This document shows positions 1 through 10,672 of a stretch of 64,000 nt of DNA, piece after piece. A program made the translations under genes and the position numbers. The DNA is taken from assembly GCF_019186785.1 (NCBI RefSeq), contig NZ_CP066557.1:676012-740011 (forward strand), written 5' to 3'. How positions within the stretch are numbered: the first letter of the stretch is position 1; the number at the start of each line of letters is the position of its first letter. The DNA is from Neoehrlichia mikurensis. Its GTDB lineage: Bacteria > Pseudomonadota > Alphaproteobacteria > Rickettsiales > Anaplasmataceae. Under the pieces are notes generated by a model. The model had not been told where the DNA came from and did not search any database. It saw only the letters and a program-made list of their open reading frames with translations.

Positions 1-923
1 ATTGCTTCTGCACTTAATCCTACAGTAAACATGTGATGTGCCCATACAACACCACCAACTGTTGCTATACCGATTAATGCAAATACCATACCTAAATATC
101 CAAATACTGCTTTATGGGAAAACGTTGAAATAATTTGAGTGATAATACCAAAAGCTGGGAAAATGATAACATATACTTCTGGATGGCCAAAAAACCAAAA
201 TAAGTGTTGAAATAGAAGAGGATCGCCTCCACCTGCAGGATCAAAGAAGCTAGTTCCAAAATTACGATCTGTTAAAAGCATTGTAATTGCACCAGCTAAT
301 ATTGGTAAAGTAACAATTAGCATGAAAGATGTTAATAATATTGTCCACACAAATAAAGGCATCTTTAATAATGTCATGCCTGTAGCACGCATGTTGAAGA
401 TAGTTACTATGAAATTCACTGACCCAGCAATAGAAGAAATGCCGGCAACATGTAGAGCAAAGATAGCAATGTCTACAGATGCATCAGGATGGGAAGCAAT
501 ATAAGATAATGGTGGGTAAAGTGTCCATCCTGTGCCAGCACCTTCGCCTATTAATATAGAACTTATTAAAAGAATAAGAGAAGCTACAAGCAGCCAAAAG
601 CTTACATTATTTAGTCGTGGGAATGCCATATCTGGTGCTCCTATTAATAATGGAACAAACCAATTACCAAAGCCTCCAGTTAGTGCAGGCATAATCATAA
701 AAAAAACCATAACTAATGCATGACTTGTAACAATTGTATTATAAAGTTGGTAATTATCATGAAGTACATTAATATGCGCGAGTTGAGCACGTATTATAAG
801 TGATAAAAGCCCTCCTACTATTCCACCAATAATTGAAAATATAATATACATAGTACCTATATCTTTATGATTAGTAGAAAATAGCCAGCGTTTTATTCCT
901 CTTGGTAAGTGTTCATCATTCAT
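1..923 (-). CDS. coxA: Cytochrome c oxidase subunit I (partial, C-terminus beyond window)
   Basis: This is the catalytic subunit of the aa3-type terminal oxidase in the inner membrane; it reduces O2 and pumps protons. Translation from the ATG at 923 begins [20 protein letters not shown], typical for the family, and about 307 residues are visible before the window edge. Visible family marks are the heme-ligand region around [15 protein letters not shown], the HPEVY motif whose His ligates CuB and whose Tyr forms the cross-link, and HHMFTVG close to the edge. It starts 14 bp after the coxB stop, so both are probably cotranscribed as coxB-coxA. Only the far C-terminal helices are missing, because of the window boundary. 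Confidence 0.97.
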   Translation of the reverse strand, partial: MNDEHLPRGIKRWLFSTNHKDIGTMYIIFSIIGGIVGGLLSLIIRAQLAHINVLHDNYQLYNTIVTSHALVMVFFMIMPALTGGFGNWFVPLLIGAPDMAFPRLNNVSFWLLVASLILLISSILIGEGAGTGWTLYPPLSYIASHPDASVDIAIFALHVAGISSIAGSVNFIVTIFNMRATGMTLLKMPLFVWTILLTSFMLIVTLPILAGAITMLLTDRNFGTSFFDPAGGGDPLLFQHLFWFFGHPEVYVIIFPAFGIITQIISTFSHKAVFGYLGMVFALIGIATVGGVVWAHHMFTVGLSAEA

Positions 924-937
924 AATTATGGTCCTAA

Positions 938-1720
938 CTAAAGTTTATGTTCTTTTACCCATTTAGCAAATTCTTCCTTACTGACGGCTACTATTGTAAT
1001 AGGCATAAATCCATGTAGCCTACCACAAAGTTCAGAGCATTGTCCATAGTAAACGCCAGGATTTTTGATATTAAACCAGGTTTCATTTAGTCTTCCTGGC
1101 ACTGCATCAATTTTTACTCCAAGAGCAGGGACTGCCCAACTATGTATTACATCTGCACCTGTAACTTGTACCAATACATTTACATTTGTTGGTACTATAA
1201 CCTTATTATCTACCTCAAGTAAACGTAATTCCCCTTCTTTTAAATCATTAGAAGCTTTCATGTAGCTATCGAACTGAATATTGTAGTCTGGATATATATA
1301 ACTCCAATACCATTGATAACCAATCGCCTTTATCGTTAGTTCAGTTTTAGGTATTTTTTGTTCCTGTTGAATTAATTTTACGTTACTTATTGTAAGAAAC
1401 CCTACTAACATTAATGGAATAACTGTCCATATAATTTCAAGCAATGCATTATGAGAGTTTTTAGTGTTAAAAGTTATTTGATCATTGTCTTTTTTACGGA
1501 ATCTGATTATTATATATGTCAGCATGCTAAAAACAACAGCCGCTATTATTAACATTATTATCATTACAAAATTGTGTGAATGTATAATATGTTCCATAGT
1601 GTCAGTTGCAGGGTCTTGAAAGCCCATTTGCCAAGGGTATGCCGTAGATGCAGCATATAAATTACAATAATAACATACTGTGTTAAATATAAAAAGCAAG
1701 CAAGGGTAAATTATTAACAT
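938..1720 (-). CDS. coxB: Cytochrome c oxidase subunit II
   Basis: This subunit receives electrons from cytochrome c through a binuclear CuA centre and passes them to subunit I. The 260-residue product has a hydrophobic N-terminus (residues 1-24, signal-like), a second membrane helix near residues 50-75, and a periplasmic cupredoxin domain. The CuA ligands are visible near the C-terminus: Cys228, Cys232, His236 and Met239 in [12 protein letters not shown], with the earlier ligand His in DVIHSWAVP. It is the promoter-proximal gene of coxB-coxA. A degraded partial copy of this gene lies at about 3881-4034. Confidence 0.97.
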   Translation of the reverse strand: MLIIYPCLLFIFNTVCYYCNLYAASTAYPWQMGFQDPATDTMEHIIHSHNFVMIIMLIIAAVVFSMLTYIIIRFRKKDNDQITFNTKNSHNALLEIIWTVIPLMLVGFLTISNVKLIQQEQKIPKTELTIKAIGYQWYWSYIYPDYNIQFDSYMKASNDLKEGELRLLEVDNKVIVPTNVNVLVQVTGADVIHSWAVPALGVKIDAVPGRLNETWFNIKNPGVYYGQCSELCGRLHGFMPITIVAVSKEEFAKWVKEHKL

Positions 1721-2513
1721 GCAATTATAGTTTTAACTAGTTTACCTTTCTATCATTATAGTTATAAAAATGCAAGAATTTTTGTGCTAGTAGTGCTTCT
1801 GATTATGAAATATCAATGCTGATTATATGTTTGTTATAATTTTTATTATTGATAGAATGTGTCAATACTTTAAGATAATTTTAATAAATTATATTATATC
1901 GAGTTTTAAAGTATAAAATTATCAGGAAATTTATTTCTAAGGTTGATGTTGGAAATTTTATTGTTTCCGTAGTAGTAATTGTAAATTATCATATAAATTT
2001 TTATAGGAATGTTGTGTATAACTAATTAGTTAGTTTAAATTACATTTTAGATTTCTTCATTGTATTGTTTATTTGAATAACAATTATATTGTTACAATAA
2101 AGTTATAAATATCACTACAGTAGTTCTGTTATGATATTAGTTATGTATTATTGTAATTGAATATTAAAAGAGAAATTAATAGGGCAAAGTTAAGTATAAT
2201 ATTGTATCTATGATTGACAATAAATTACCTCAATAAGATAGATATTGACAAGAAGTCAAAGAGCGGTTACGGATACAATTAAAATTAGTAGAGTAGCCTA
2301 CATTAATTAGTTACATGCGGATAAGTGATTTTTATTATAGTTGAAATTGATAAATAATAATTTTTGATTAATCAAATATGGGGTGTTGTTTACTATTTAT
2401 AAATTTAACAAATTAACTAATGCAAAATATTTATTAGTTTACAGAGGATATTGTGGATAGCAATGCATTTTGCTTATTATCGAGGTATTTAAATTACAAG
2501 TATGTTTAGAGTA
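1721..2513. other. Intergenic gap between lysC and coxB
   Basis: About 790 bp of AT-rich sequence between two minus-strand genes. I see no open frame of gene character and no RNA gene. The 2200-2300 part is slightly richer in GC but does not fold into a tRNA by eye. It should contain the coxB promoter, which I could not place with confidence. Confidence 0.6.
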
Positions 2514-3746
2514 TCATTTAAGTTCTTTGTTTATATGCAGTTCAAATGCATCATGTAATACTTTTATTGCCAATGCTGAGTGAATACGCTCTATTAGTAC
2601 ACTAATTTTTATTTCTGATGTAGTAACAGCTAGTATTTTTATTTTATTATTACTTAAAGTATTAAACATCTTATATGCCACTCCAGGATTAGATATCATA
2701 CCTACTCCAATAATCGATACTTCTGCTACTGTTGGGTTTATTATTAAATTATTATACATAATTTGATCTTTTAATTCTGTTAATAGTGCTGTTGTTCTGG
2801 CAATATGATCTTCTGAAATTGTGAAAGTAACGTTAATTTTTTCATGTCCTATATTTTGTATAATCATATCAACACTGATATTATTTTGTGCAAGAGGTGC
2901 AAATACTGCAGCAATTCCAGTTAATGTATTAATTGATTCTACTGTTATACTTACCGCATTGTTGTGAAGTGTAATACCTGTAATAGTGTGACTTTCCATA
3001 ATTTCTTCCTTTCTTACTACGAATGTTCCTTGTGTTTTTGCAAAAGTAGATAGTACGCATAATTTTATATTATATCTCATTGCTATTTCTACGGATCTTA
3101 CTTGTAGTATTTTTGCTCCTAAAGAAGACATTTCTAACATTTCATCGTATGTAATATTATTAACTTTACGTGCTGTAGGAACGATATTAGGATCGGTAGT
3201 GTAAATTCCATCGACATCTGTGTATATATAACAAAGATCTAACTTCAATGCGGCAGCAATAGCTACTGCAGATGTGTCTGACCCTCCTCTGCCTAAAGTA
3301 GTAATTCGGTTGTTATACACTCCTTGAAATCCAGCAATGATTGCAACGTCATTATCTTTTAAAAAATTTTTTAGTTCAGTATCTTCAACTTCAACTATTC
3401 TAGCATTAGAATAATGAGAAGAAGTTTTAATAGGTATCTGCCACCCTAGCCAGGATCTGGCTTTAATATTCATTTTCTGTAGTGCAATGGATAATAACCC
3501 AGATGAAATTTGTTCTCCTGAGGCAATAATAGAATCATATTCAGCAAGCGCTGAAGCAGTACATAAGTCGGATAATAGTTTAATTTTTGAAATAATGTCA
3601 TTAGTAAATGTACCCATAGCAGATACAACTACTATTACTTTATAGTTATTTATAACATCATTTTGAATTATTTTTGCTACTTTATTAATACATTCTATAT
3701 CTTTTAGAGAGGTGCCGCCAAATTTTTTAACAATAATTTTACTCAT
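2514..3746 (-). CDS. lysC: Aspartate kinase
   Basis: Phosphorylates aspartate as the first step towards meso-diaminopimelate and lysine. The 410-residue product has KFGGTS at residues 8-13, the nucleotide and substrate segment GRGGSDTSAVA near residue 160, and a C-terminal regulatory part (about residues 260-400) with two ACT-like repeats, the usual layout and length for a monofunctional LysC. It stands alone with 0.8 kb gaps on both sides. Retention fits the diaminopimelate pathway known in Ehrlichia and sits with murA, uppS and the M23 peptidase seen elsewhere in the window. Confidence 0.96.
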   Translation of the reverse strand: MSKIIVKKFGGTSLKDIECINKVAKIIQNDVINNYKVIVVVSAMGTFTNDIISKIKLLSDLCTASALAEYDSIIASGEQISSGLLSIALQKMNIKARSWLGWQIPIKTSSHYSNARIVEVEDTELKNFLKDNDVAIIAGFQGVYNNRITTLGRGGSDTSAVAIAAALKLDLCYIYTDVDGIYTTDPNIVPTARKVNNITYDEMLEMSSLGAKILQVRSVEIAMRYNIKLCVLSTFAKTQGTFVVRKEEIMESHTITGITLHNNAVSITVESINTLTGIAAVFAPLAQNNISVDMIIQNIGHEKINVTFTISEDHIARTTALLTELKDQIMYNNLIINPTVAEVSIIGVGMISNPGVAYKMFNTLSNNKIKILAVTTSEIKISVLIERIHSALAIKVLHDAFELHINKELK

Positions 3747-3880
3747 GATAAAAGATAAATAGTATGTTGTGAAGATTATAGTTGATTTTTTATGAGATTA
3801 ACATAAGTAATTTTTTGGAAATTTAAATCTTATTAATAAAATTATAGCTGCTTTTTTTTACTAGTATTTATTTTAATAAT

Positions 3881-4034
3881 GTAATGTATGCTTTTAGTAT
3901 TAAAAATTATTTAATCATTTCTTTTACAGACTCTGATTATTACATATGTCAACATAATAAAAACAATAGTTGCTATTATTAACATTACAATTGTATGTGG
4001 ATGAATAATGTTCTCTATAGTATTAATGAAGCCA
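3881..4034 (-). pseudogene. Degraded duplicate of an internal coxB segment
   Basis: The stretch aligns by eye with 1441-1627 inside coxB, in the same orientation. Shared blocks include CTCTGATTATTACATATGTC (coxB: ATCTGATTATTATATATGTC) and TGCTATTATTAACATTA. It has many substitutions and several deletions, so no frame survives. It covers the coxB transmembrane region only. Roughly three quarters of the aligned bases match (estimated by eye), so this is an old copy. Confidence 0.85.
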
Positions 4035-4141
4035 TGATTATCATGGATAGCTGTAATTTAAGATAAAATAATTTAGCTTTATTTTCTAAAATTTAGTTTG
4101 AATGTATTATTATTATTGTACTAGTAGTATTTGATATGGCA

Positions 4142-4151
4142 GGGGGGGGGG
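4142..4151. repeat. Ten-base poly-G tract
   Basis: Ten consecutive G lie on the plus strand in an otherwise AT-rich divergent promoter gap, about 400 bp from both lysC and metG. A second G10 tract occurs at 33253-33262. Such tracts are prone to slipped-strand length change. Confidence 0.9.
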
Positions 4152-4230
4152 TAATATTGTTTCTGTGTTTTTGCAATAATTCTGTTGAGTATATAATATT
4201 AATATAATTCTTTAATGGTGTAGGTAAATA

Positions 4231-4340
4231 TGTAGTTTTAGTACCTAATTTTTTATATTATTTAATAAATTAGTATGTATATAAACTTAGTAAGCTTTTG
4301 ATCTATTTTAAATGTAGTTTTGATACCTAATTTTTATATA
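4231..4340. repeat. Two diverged copies of a roughly 82-bp tandem unit
   Basis: TGTAGTTTTAGTACCTAATT at 4231 recurs as TGTAGTTTTGATACCTAATT at 4313. The following TTTTATAT run is also shared; the rest of the unit is poorly conserved. It looks like a decayed tandem repeat upstream of metG. Confidence 0.65.
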
Positions 4341-4551
4341 ATCTGATTAATAATGTGTTATGTAATTGCTCTAATAATTATGTTAAGCAGTATTCTTGTT
4401 ATTATATATGTAAAACAGTGTTATTGTATTGTGCTTATACATCTATTATATTGTGCTTATTTTAGTTCTCATTGTGATATATTTTATAATGTAATTGATT
4501 TTTTGTAGGATTAATATTAAGTAATAAACTAAAATTGTAGGCTGTTTTGTG

Positions 4552-6084
4552 ATGGGAAAAAAATATTTTTATATTACTACTCCAATGTATTATGTTAATG
4601 ATGTTCCTCATATAGGTCATATTTATTCAACGTTAATTTGTGATGTTATAGCAAGATTCAAGCGTCTTGATGGATATAATGTTAAGTTTATTACAGGCAC
4701 AGATGAGCATGGTTACAAAATTCAAAAAGCAGCAGCAAAAAATAATTTTTTAGTAAAAAATTTTGTGGACAACAATAGTGCTGTTTTTAAAAAAATATCA
4801 GATGTAATGAGCTGTAATTATGATGATTTTATTCGAACAACAGAGAATCGTCATAAAAATGCAGTATATGGATTGTGGCAACGTTTGTGTGATTATAATC
4901 AGATATATTTAGGGCATTATTCTGGATGGTATTCTGTGCGAGATGAGGCATTTTATCAGGCGCAAGAACTTGTTGATAATCGTGCTCCTACAGGGGCTGA
5001 AGTTGAATGGGTAGAAGAATCTAGTTATTTTTTTAAATTGTCGGAATGGCAAGATGCATTACTTGATTTTTATAGCAAGAATCCTAACTTTATTACACCA
5101 AGACATAGATTAAATGAAGTAATATCATTTGTAAAATCTGGGCTAAAAGACTTATCAATATCAAGATATGGTTTATCATGGGGTATAAAAGTACCAAATG
5201 ATGATAAGCACGTTATATATGTTTGGGTTGATGCTTTATCTAGTTATTTAACTGCTCTTGGATTTCCAGATACTTCAAATAGAGAATATCAGCAATACTG
5301 GGATAATGATCATAGTTTAAGTATTCATGTAATAGGGAAAGATATATTAAAATTTCATGCTGTATATTGGCCTGCAATTTTAATGGCTGCTAAGTTGCCT
5401 TTACCTAGTAAAATTTTAGCTCATGGTTGGTGGGTCAATGAAGGACAAAAGATTTCTAAATCGATAGGAAACGTTATAGAACCTTTTAAGTTAATAGAAG
5501 AATTTGGTATTGATCAAATGAGATATTTTCTTATTAAAGAAATTCCTATAGGAAATGATGGTAATTTTTCACGCCAGAGTGTTATTAATTGTATAAATTA
5601 TGAATTAGTAAATAATATAGGTAATCTTGTACATAGAACGATATCTCTTATACATAGAGAATGTAATGGCTTGATTCCAGAAGTAGATATGAGTTTATTA
5701 AGTGATAAGGAATCATTACCTGATTACTATTGTATATTACATCAAGTAAGTGATTATATAATGCATTATGAACTTTATGAAGCTGTTAAATTTATAGTAC
5801 AAATATCTTCTTCTGCAAATGAATATATAACAGAAAGAGCTCCATGGCATCTTTGTAAAATAGATAAGAAAGTTATGGAAGCTGTTTTATATAAGCTTGT
5901 GGAATATATAAGATGTATTGGTATGTTATTGCAACCTATTATGCCGAATGTAGCTTCGAAAATTTTAGATCAAATTGCTGTTCCTATTAATAAAAGATGT
6001 TTTAGTTTTTTTGCAGTGAAGAGTTGCATGGGAAGTAAATTACTAGATCCTCAACCTATTTTTACTAAATATGAATTATATTAG
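4552..6084 (+). CDS. metG: Methionine--tRNA ligase
   Basis: Charges tRNA-Met. The product (510 residues from ATG 4552) has the class I HIGH signature in NDVPHIGHIYST near residues 17-28 and the KMSKS loop as KISKS near residue 300, followed by a helical anticodon-binding domain. Its length fits the short MetG form without a C-terminal tRNA-binding extension. A GTG at 4549 sits directly before the ATG and would add one residue. No strong ribosome-binding site decides between them, and I prefer the ATG. It stands alone. Confidence 0.96.
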   Translation: MGKKYFYITTPMYYVNDVPHIGHIYSTLICDVIARFKRLDGYNVKFITGTDEHGYKIQKAAAKNNFLVKNFVDNNSAVFKKISDVMSCNYDDFIRTTENRHKNAVYGLWQRLCDYNQIYLGHYSGWYSVRDEAFYQAQELVDNRAPTGAEVEWVEESSYFFKLSEWQDALLDFYSKNPNFITPRHRLNEVISFVKSGLKDLSISRYGLSWGIKVPNDDKHVIYVWVDALSSYLTALGFPDTSNREYQQYWDNDHSLSIHVIGKDILKFHAVYWPAILMAAKLPLPSKILAHGWWVNEGQKISKSIGNVIEPFKLIEEFGIDQMRYFLIKEIPIGNDGNFSRQSVINCINYELVNNIGNLVHRTISLIHRECNGLIPEVDMSLLSDKESLPDYYCILHQVSDYIMHYELYEAVKFIVQISSSANEYITERAPWHLCKIDKKVMEAVLYKLVEYIRCIGMLLQPIMPNVASKILDQIAVPINKRCFSFFAVKSCMGSKLLDPQPIFTKYELY

Positions 6085-6916
6085 CTTTAAATACTAAAAT
6101 ATGTAATATGTTATGATTAAATAAAATATAGCAGTTATATATTTTGTAGTTATTAGTGTTTATTAATGCGTGTGTAATTATTTGATAATGTAATTTACTT
6201 TTTTATGTATCCACAATAATCACAATGTATTGATAATAAATATATTTTAATTTATTTCTCAAGCAATTGTTATTATTATGTAATTATATAATTTTGTAGT
6301 GATCAATATTTAAATACGTGTTGTTGATTGGTAATCAATAATGGAATATAGTACTTTTTCTAAAGGAACTATAGCAGGTTTTAAAGTAGTCATAGCAACA
6401 TTAGTTGTGTAGTTTTAAGGTTTATTATTGGTATTTCATAAAAATTATTATATCAATATTTTCTTATGAGGAAATCATTAACATAATACATAGGGTAGTA
6501 TATAAAAATATTTTTTCCATCACAAAACAGACTACAATTTTAATTTATTATTTAATATTAATTCTACAAAAATCAACGATATTATAATTTTTAGTTTATA
6601 TGGGGTAGTATATAAAAAATTATTAACTAACATTTAATCATATTCCACATATAAAAATTATTACACAACATTATAGATATCAAAAAGAATTTTCTAATGA
6701 TGGAAAAACACTTTTATATTAGAAATATATTATAAGTAATCTTGTATATAGGTGGTTTCTTTGAATATCAACTTGCTTTAAAAGTTTTTACTTCTAAAAG
6801 ATGTAATTTTATTAAAGAGTAAATGATTATTAATGTAATACTGTTATGTTATAATGATTTAAAATTCATATGTAGCTTTAAGAAACTAATGCTATTATAT
6901 AAACTTGGATAATTTA
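6085..6916. other. Convergent metG/ubiE gap
   Basis: About 830 bp of AT-rich sequence between convergent genes. It contains a repeated 16-mer (6493 and 6603) and scattered short frames. One 21-codon frame starting at 6341 (MEYSTFSKGTIAGF...) has protein-like composition and could be an N-terminal gene remnant, but nothing supports expression. Confidence 0.55.
6493..6618. repeat. Pair of short direct repeats, 110 bp apart
   Basis: GGGTAGTATATAAAAA occurs at 6493-6508 and again at 6603-6618. The sequence between the copies is not otherwise recognisably repeated. It is probably the remnant of a tandem duplication. Confidence 0.6.
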
Positions 6917-7609
6917 TTATATTTTGCTTGCTCTGTATAGAGTAGCAATTTTATTGCATATATCTTCATAATATATTGTAGTAAATCCGGAATCTGCTAT
7001 TTCTTGTATAAAGTTATTTTGTGATGGAAAGGCTCTAATACTATCAACAAGATATTGATATGCTGTTTTATTATTTGCTATAAATTTTCCTATATTAGGA
7101 ATAATATTAAATGAATAGAAGTCGTAAATTTTGCTGAATAAGTTATTATTTTGTAATGGGGAAAATTCTAAACATATAAATTGTCCTTTAGGAGATAATA
7201 CTCTATAAGCTTCTTGTAATGCACGATGTCTATTAGAAACATTACGTATTCCAAAGATTATAGTGTAATAGTCAAAAGTATTATTAGGGAATGGAAGATA
7301 TTCTGCATTTGAGCAAACCCAATTTAATTTTAAAACATTTTTATCAATAGCATAATTACGGCCATGTGTAATCATCTCATAACTTATGTCACATACAGTA
7401 ACATCAAGATTTTTTTTTTGTAGAATTTTTATAGCTATGTCACCAGTACCGCCTGCTACATCAAGCAGCAACCCTTTATCTTTAGTAATGCAATCAACTA
7501 CCTTTGCTTTCCATAACCTATGCAGACCAAAACTCATAACATCGTTCATAATATTGTAGTGAGGTGCTACTGAACTAAATATTTGACGAACAAAATCAGA
7601 TTTTTTCAT
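6917..7609 (-). CDS. ubiE: Ubiquinone/menaquinone biosynthesis C-methyltransferase UbiE
   Basis: SAM-dependent C-methylation of the quinone ring; in this lineage the product is ubiquinone for the respiratory chain. The 230-residue protein has the SAM motif I DVAGGTGDIA near residues 51-60 and the family segments YNIMNDVMSFGLHRLWK near the N-terminus and FGIRNVSNRHRALQEAYRVL in the middle. Its ATG lies 3 bp after the hslU stop, so it is the third gene of hslV-hslU-ubiE and probably translated by coupling. Confidence 0.95.
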   Translation of the reverse strand: MKKSDFVRQIFSSVAPHYNIMNDVMSFGLHRLWKAKVVDCITKDKGLLLDVAGGTGDIAIKILQKKNLDVTVCDISYEMITHGRNYAIDKNVLKLNWVCSNAEYLPFPNNTFDYYTIIFGIRNVSNRHRALQEAYRVLSPKGQFICLEFSPLQNNNLFSKIYDFYSFNIIPNIGKFIANNKTAYQYLVDSIRAFPSQNNFIQEIADSGFTTIYYEDICNKIATLYRASKI

Positions 7610-7612
7610 GCC

Positions 7613-9031
7613 CTATAAAATAAATTTAGAAAGATCTAGTTGTTTTGAAATATCTTCAAGTTTTCTTTTTACATATGGACCATCTATAACATATGTTTTA
7701 CCACTATTTTCTGATGCATTATAACTTATATCTTCCATTAGTTTTTCTAAAATAGTGTGTAATCTTCGTGCACCAATATTTTCAACTTCTCTGTTAACTA
7801 CGGAAGCTATTTCTGCAATTGTAGAAACACCATCATCTGAAAAATTGATAGTTACATTTTCTGTTTTCATTAAAGCACAATATTGCTTTAATAAACTTGA
7901 TTCTGGCTCTGTCAGAATTTTAATTAAATCATCCTTACTTAATGGATTAAGCTCTACTCTAATAGGAAGACGTCCTTGTAATTCTGGTAATAAATCAGAG
8001 GGTTTAGCTAAATGAAATGCGCCAGATGCAATGAATAATATATGATCTGTTGTGATAGTTCCATATTTTGTTGTTACGCTTGTTCCTTCAAGTAGTGGTA
8101 AAAGATCACGCTGTACTCCTTCTCTGTTAACTTCACCTCTAATTTCTGTTCGTGCAGCAATTTTATCTATCTCATCTAAAAATACAATACCGTCATTACT
8201 TGCTATGTGCAGAGCTTCTTTAATGATTTTATCTTCATCAATTAGTTTTTCTGTTTCTTCATGCATTAGTATTTCTCTTGCTTCTTTTACTGTAACATTA
8301 ATAGTTTTTAACTGTTTATTATTACCTAGCATTTTATGTACTATTTCACTAATGTTCATGATTCCTATTTGTCCGCCTTGTACTCCTGGTATATCAAAAG
8401 AAGATATACTTTTATTTTCTTTAATACTAATGGATATTTCAGAATTTTCAAATTCCCCAGCTGATAATTTCTGTTGAAAAGTCATTTTTGTTTCTTCACT
8501 TGCATCCTGACCAATGAGGGCAGTTAATATAATATTTTCTGAGATTTCTGCGGCTTTTTTTGCAAAAATTTTTCTATATTTTTTTTTAACTAATCCAATA
8601 GCTATATCTACAAGATCACGTATTATAGAGTCTACATCTCGACCAACATAACCAACCTCAGTAAACTTTGTTGCTTCAACCTTTATAAATGGTGCGTTAG
8701 CTAATTTTGCTAATCTACGCGCTATTTCTGTTTTACCAATACCTGTGTGACCTATCATTAATATATTTTTTGGTATAATTTCTTCTCTTAACGGTAAAGG
8801 CACTTTATTGCGTCGCCAGCGATTACGCAATGCTATAGCAACAGCACGCTTAGCGTCTGCTTGACCTATAATAAATCTATCCAATTCTTGTGTAATTTGC
8901 TTAGGCGATAACTCCTGCATTACGTTATCTTCAGTAGATGCCACTTGATTTTGGTTTACAGAACATTTTTCAATATCACTGTAAGCATCTTTATTATTGT
9001 TAGAAGTGTGATAGTTACTTATTAAAGACAT
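7613..9031 (-). CDS. hslU: ATP-dependent protease ATPase subunit HslU
   Basis: AAA+ unfoldase that feeds substrates to the HslV peptidase. Walker A is GHTGIGKTE near residues 94-102, Walker B is VFLDEIDKI, and the C-terminal tail that docks into HslV is present. The family's usual N-terminus ([16 protein letters not shown]) begins only near residue 42, so the ATG at 9031 gives an unusual extension of about 37 polar residues. That start is supported by AGAGGG a few bases upstream and by its position 2 bp after the hslV stop. The internal Met38 is the alternative. Confidence 0.97.
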   Translation of the reverse strand: MSLISNYHTSNNNKDAYSDIEKCSVNQNQVASTEDNVMQELSPKQITQELDRFIIGQADAKRAVAIALRNRWRRNKVPLPLREEIIPKNILMIGHTGIGKTEIARRLAKLANAPFIKVEATKFTEVGYVGRDVDSIIRDLVDIAIGLVKKKYRKIFAKKAAEISENIILTALIGQDASEETKMTFQQKLSAGEFENSEISISIKENKSISSFDIPGVQGGQIGIMNISEIVHKMLGNNKQLKTINVTVKEAREILMHEETEKLIDEDKIIKEALHIASNDGIVFLDEIDKIAARTEIRGEVNREGVQRDLLPLLEGTSVTTKYGTITTDHILFIASGAFHLAKPSDLLPELQGRLPIRVELNPLSKDDLIKILTEPESSLLKQYCALMKTENVTINFSDDGVSTIAEIASVVNREVENIGARRLHTILEKLMEDISYNASENSGKTYVIDGPYVKRKLEDISKQLDLSKFIL

Positions 9032-9033
9032 AA

Positions 9034-9603
9034 TTAGCCCTCTATTTTTTCCATTATAATATTATGATTAGTGTAAATGCAAATTTCAGCAGCTATTTTC
9101 ATAGATGTAGTTACTATGTATTCTAAACTCATTGCATTTTCAAGATCTTCCTGCGCTGCACACAAAGCTTTTGCTGCTGCTAGTGCAAAATTACCTCCTG
9201 AACCAATAGCTGCGATTCCATTTTCTGGTTCTAGAACATCACCATTACCAGATATAATTAAAGATACAGACTTATCTGCAACAATCATCATTGCTTCTAA
9301 TTTGCGCAAATATCTATCCATACGCCAATCTTTAGCTAATTCCACACATGCTCTCATTAATTGTCCAGGATGCTTTTCTAACTTGCTTTCAAGTCTTTCA
9401 AATAGTGTAAATGCATCTGCAGTTGCTCCAGCAAATCCAGTAATGACTGTATTATTTGCTAAACGTTTTACTTTTTTTGCTGATGTTTTGATTACAGTAT
9501 GACCTAAAGATACCTGTCCATCGCCTGCAATTATAACACTATTACCTCTTCTAATACATAAAATTGTAGTACCATACATTATACTATTGTCTTTATGGTC
9601 CAT
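9034..9603 (-). CDS. hslV: ATP-dependent protease peptidase subunit HslV
   Basis: Proteasome-like threonine peptidase that partners HslU. The core begins [20 protein letters not shown], so the catalytic N-terminal threonine would be Thr12 after removal of an 11-residue propeptide ([11 protein letters not shown]). Alphaproteobacterial HslV proteins commonly carry such a short leader before G-T-T. The length, 189 residues, is normal once the leader is allowed for. A strong ribosome-binding site (AAAGGAGC) precedes the ATG at 9603. It is the first gene of hslV-hslU-ubiE. Confidence 0.97.
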   Translation of the reverse strand: MDHKDNSIMYGTTILCIRRGNSVIIAGDGQVSLGHTVIKTSAKKVKRLANNTVITGFAGATADAFTLFERLESKLEKHPGQLMRACVELAKDWRMDRYLRKLEAMMIVADKSVSLIISGNGDVLEPENGIAAIGSGGNFALAAAKALCAAQEDLENAMSLEYIVTTSMKIAAEICIYTNHNIIMEKIEG

Positions 9604-10672
9604 ATAGCTCCTTTTTTTATGTACACACTTACCTAATTATTGCTTTGCCAGCTATTATATTTATATAAAAACTTATAATATATATATTTTATTATTAGAA
9701 ATCAATAAATATAAAAGCAAGATATATATGACACAATTGTTGAATATGATAATGTAATTGTATTTAAGATATATGATAATGTATCTTATTAATGTAATAT
9801 ATATAATATACTTGTAATTAGACGGTTAATCATTATAGTAAGGCAATTATTAATTGCGCTCCTATGATGGTAATGTAGTAGATAAGTTAAGTATGAGAAT
9901 ATGTTGCATTGTTTGCGTAAACTTCTATATTTAAGATTTAAATGTGCTTTATAACTTTTATTGTAGTGTGGAATTTATGTAATATTATAAGTTAATAAAT
10001 ATGAATAGAATTCTTACTATCGATAATTATATTATCTACATTTTACATAGCTATGGAGACATTTTACTTTAAAACTATAGTATTATTTATAAAAAATTTG
10101 TTAGATATGTCGAAAAATTGCTAATAGCAAATACCGCTGCAATTTAATTATCGCAGTTTATTATGGAATAATTAAGTATAGAGACACCATTTTACCGTAA
10201 TTAACAAAATGAAGAATAAATTTTATCTTTTTTGTGAGCATCTATTAAGTAAGGAGGTAGCATTGCTCTACTTTACTATTAAAGAGATTCCTTGTTAGCT
10301 AAAACAAGTATATATACCTAATATGATATAAGTTTTATCAAGAAAATGTTTAGTAAAGAATTTATAAATATGAAGTGAAGCATAGTGCTATAACAGTTGA
10401 AGGATTAACATTTTATTAGTACATTTTAATGTATTATTGCTAGTAGAAGTGATGACATCATACCTATTTTGATGTCCTTTTCATTTTTTAAAGATTTAGC
10501 TTTTACTAATATAGAGAGTAAGCATATTATGGAACTATGTTTTATAACGTTTCTGTATAGCTTATATCTTTTAATTGTACTTATTGTGATATTTTTACAT
10601 GTTATAAGCAAAATGCTATAAATATAAAAATTTATTGTATAGTATATAATTATTTATTATGACAGTAGGGTG
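9604..10672. other. Gap between pdhA and hslV
   Basis: About 1.07 kb of AT-rich sequence. A 61-codon frame at 10426-10611 (minus) has low-complexity composition and no ribosome-binding site, and I do not call it. Nothing else is recognisable. Confidence 0.6.
9606..9613 (-). promoter_or_regulatory. Strong Shine-Dalgarno site of hslV
   Basis: On the minus strand AAAGGAGC lies 3-4 bases before the hslV ATG. It is one of the best matches to the anti-16S sequence in the window and supports 9603 as the start over the internal Met9. Confidence 0.6.

Larger units (their letters stand above)
3747..4548. other. Divergent lysC/metG gap with coxB fragment, G10 tract and repeats
   Basis: An 800-bp gap between divergent genes. 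It holds a degraded coxB fragment (about 3881-4034), a run of ten G at 4142-4151, and two copies of a 30-bp sequence about 82 bp apart (4231-4260 and 4313-4340). Promoters for both lysC and metG must lie here. No intact gene is visible. Confidence 0.8.

Noticed and set aside
2200..2330. Slightly GC-richer patch before coxB suspected to be a small RNA
   Set aside because: No stable hairpin, promoter or T-run could be identified by eye.
6405..6587. 60-codon plus-strand frame
   Set aside because: Ile/Tyr/Lys-only composition expected from AT-rich random sequence; no start signal.
7755..8477. Plus-strand frames of 86 and 141 codons
   Set aside because: Antisense shadows of hslU, which is intact and motif-complete on the other strand.
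9077..9502. Plus-strand 141-codon frame
   Set aside because: Antisense shadow of hslV.
10426..10611. 61-codon minus-strand frame
   Set aside because: AT-driven composition, no ribosome-binding site, no motif.
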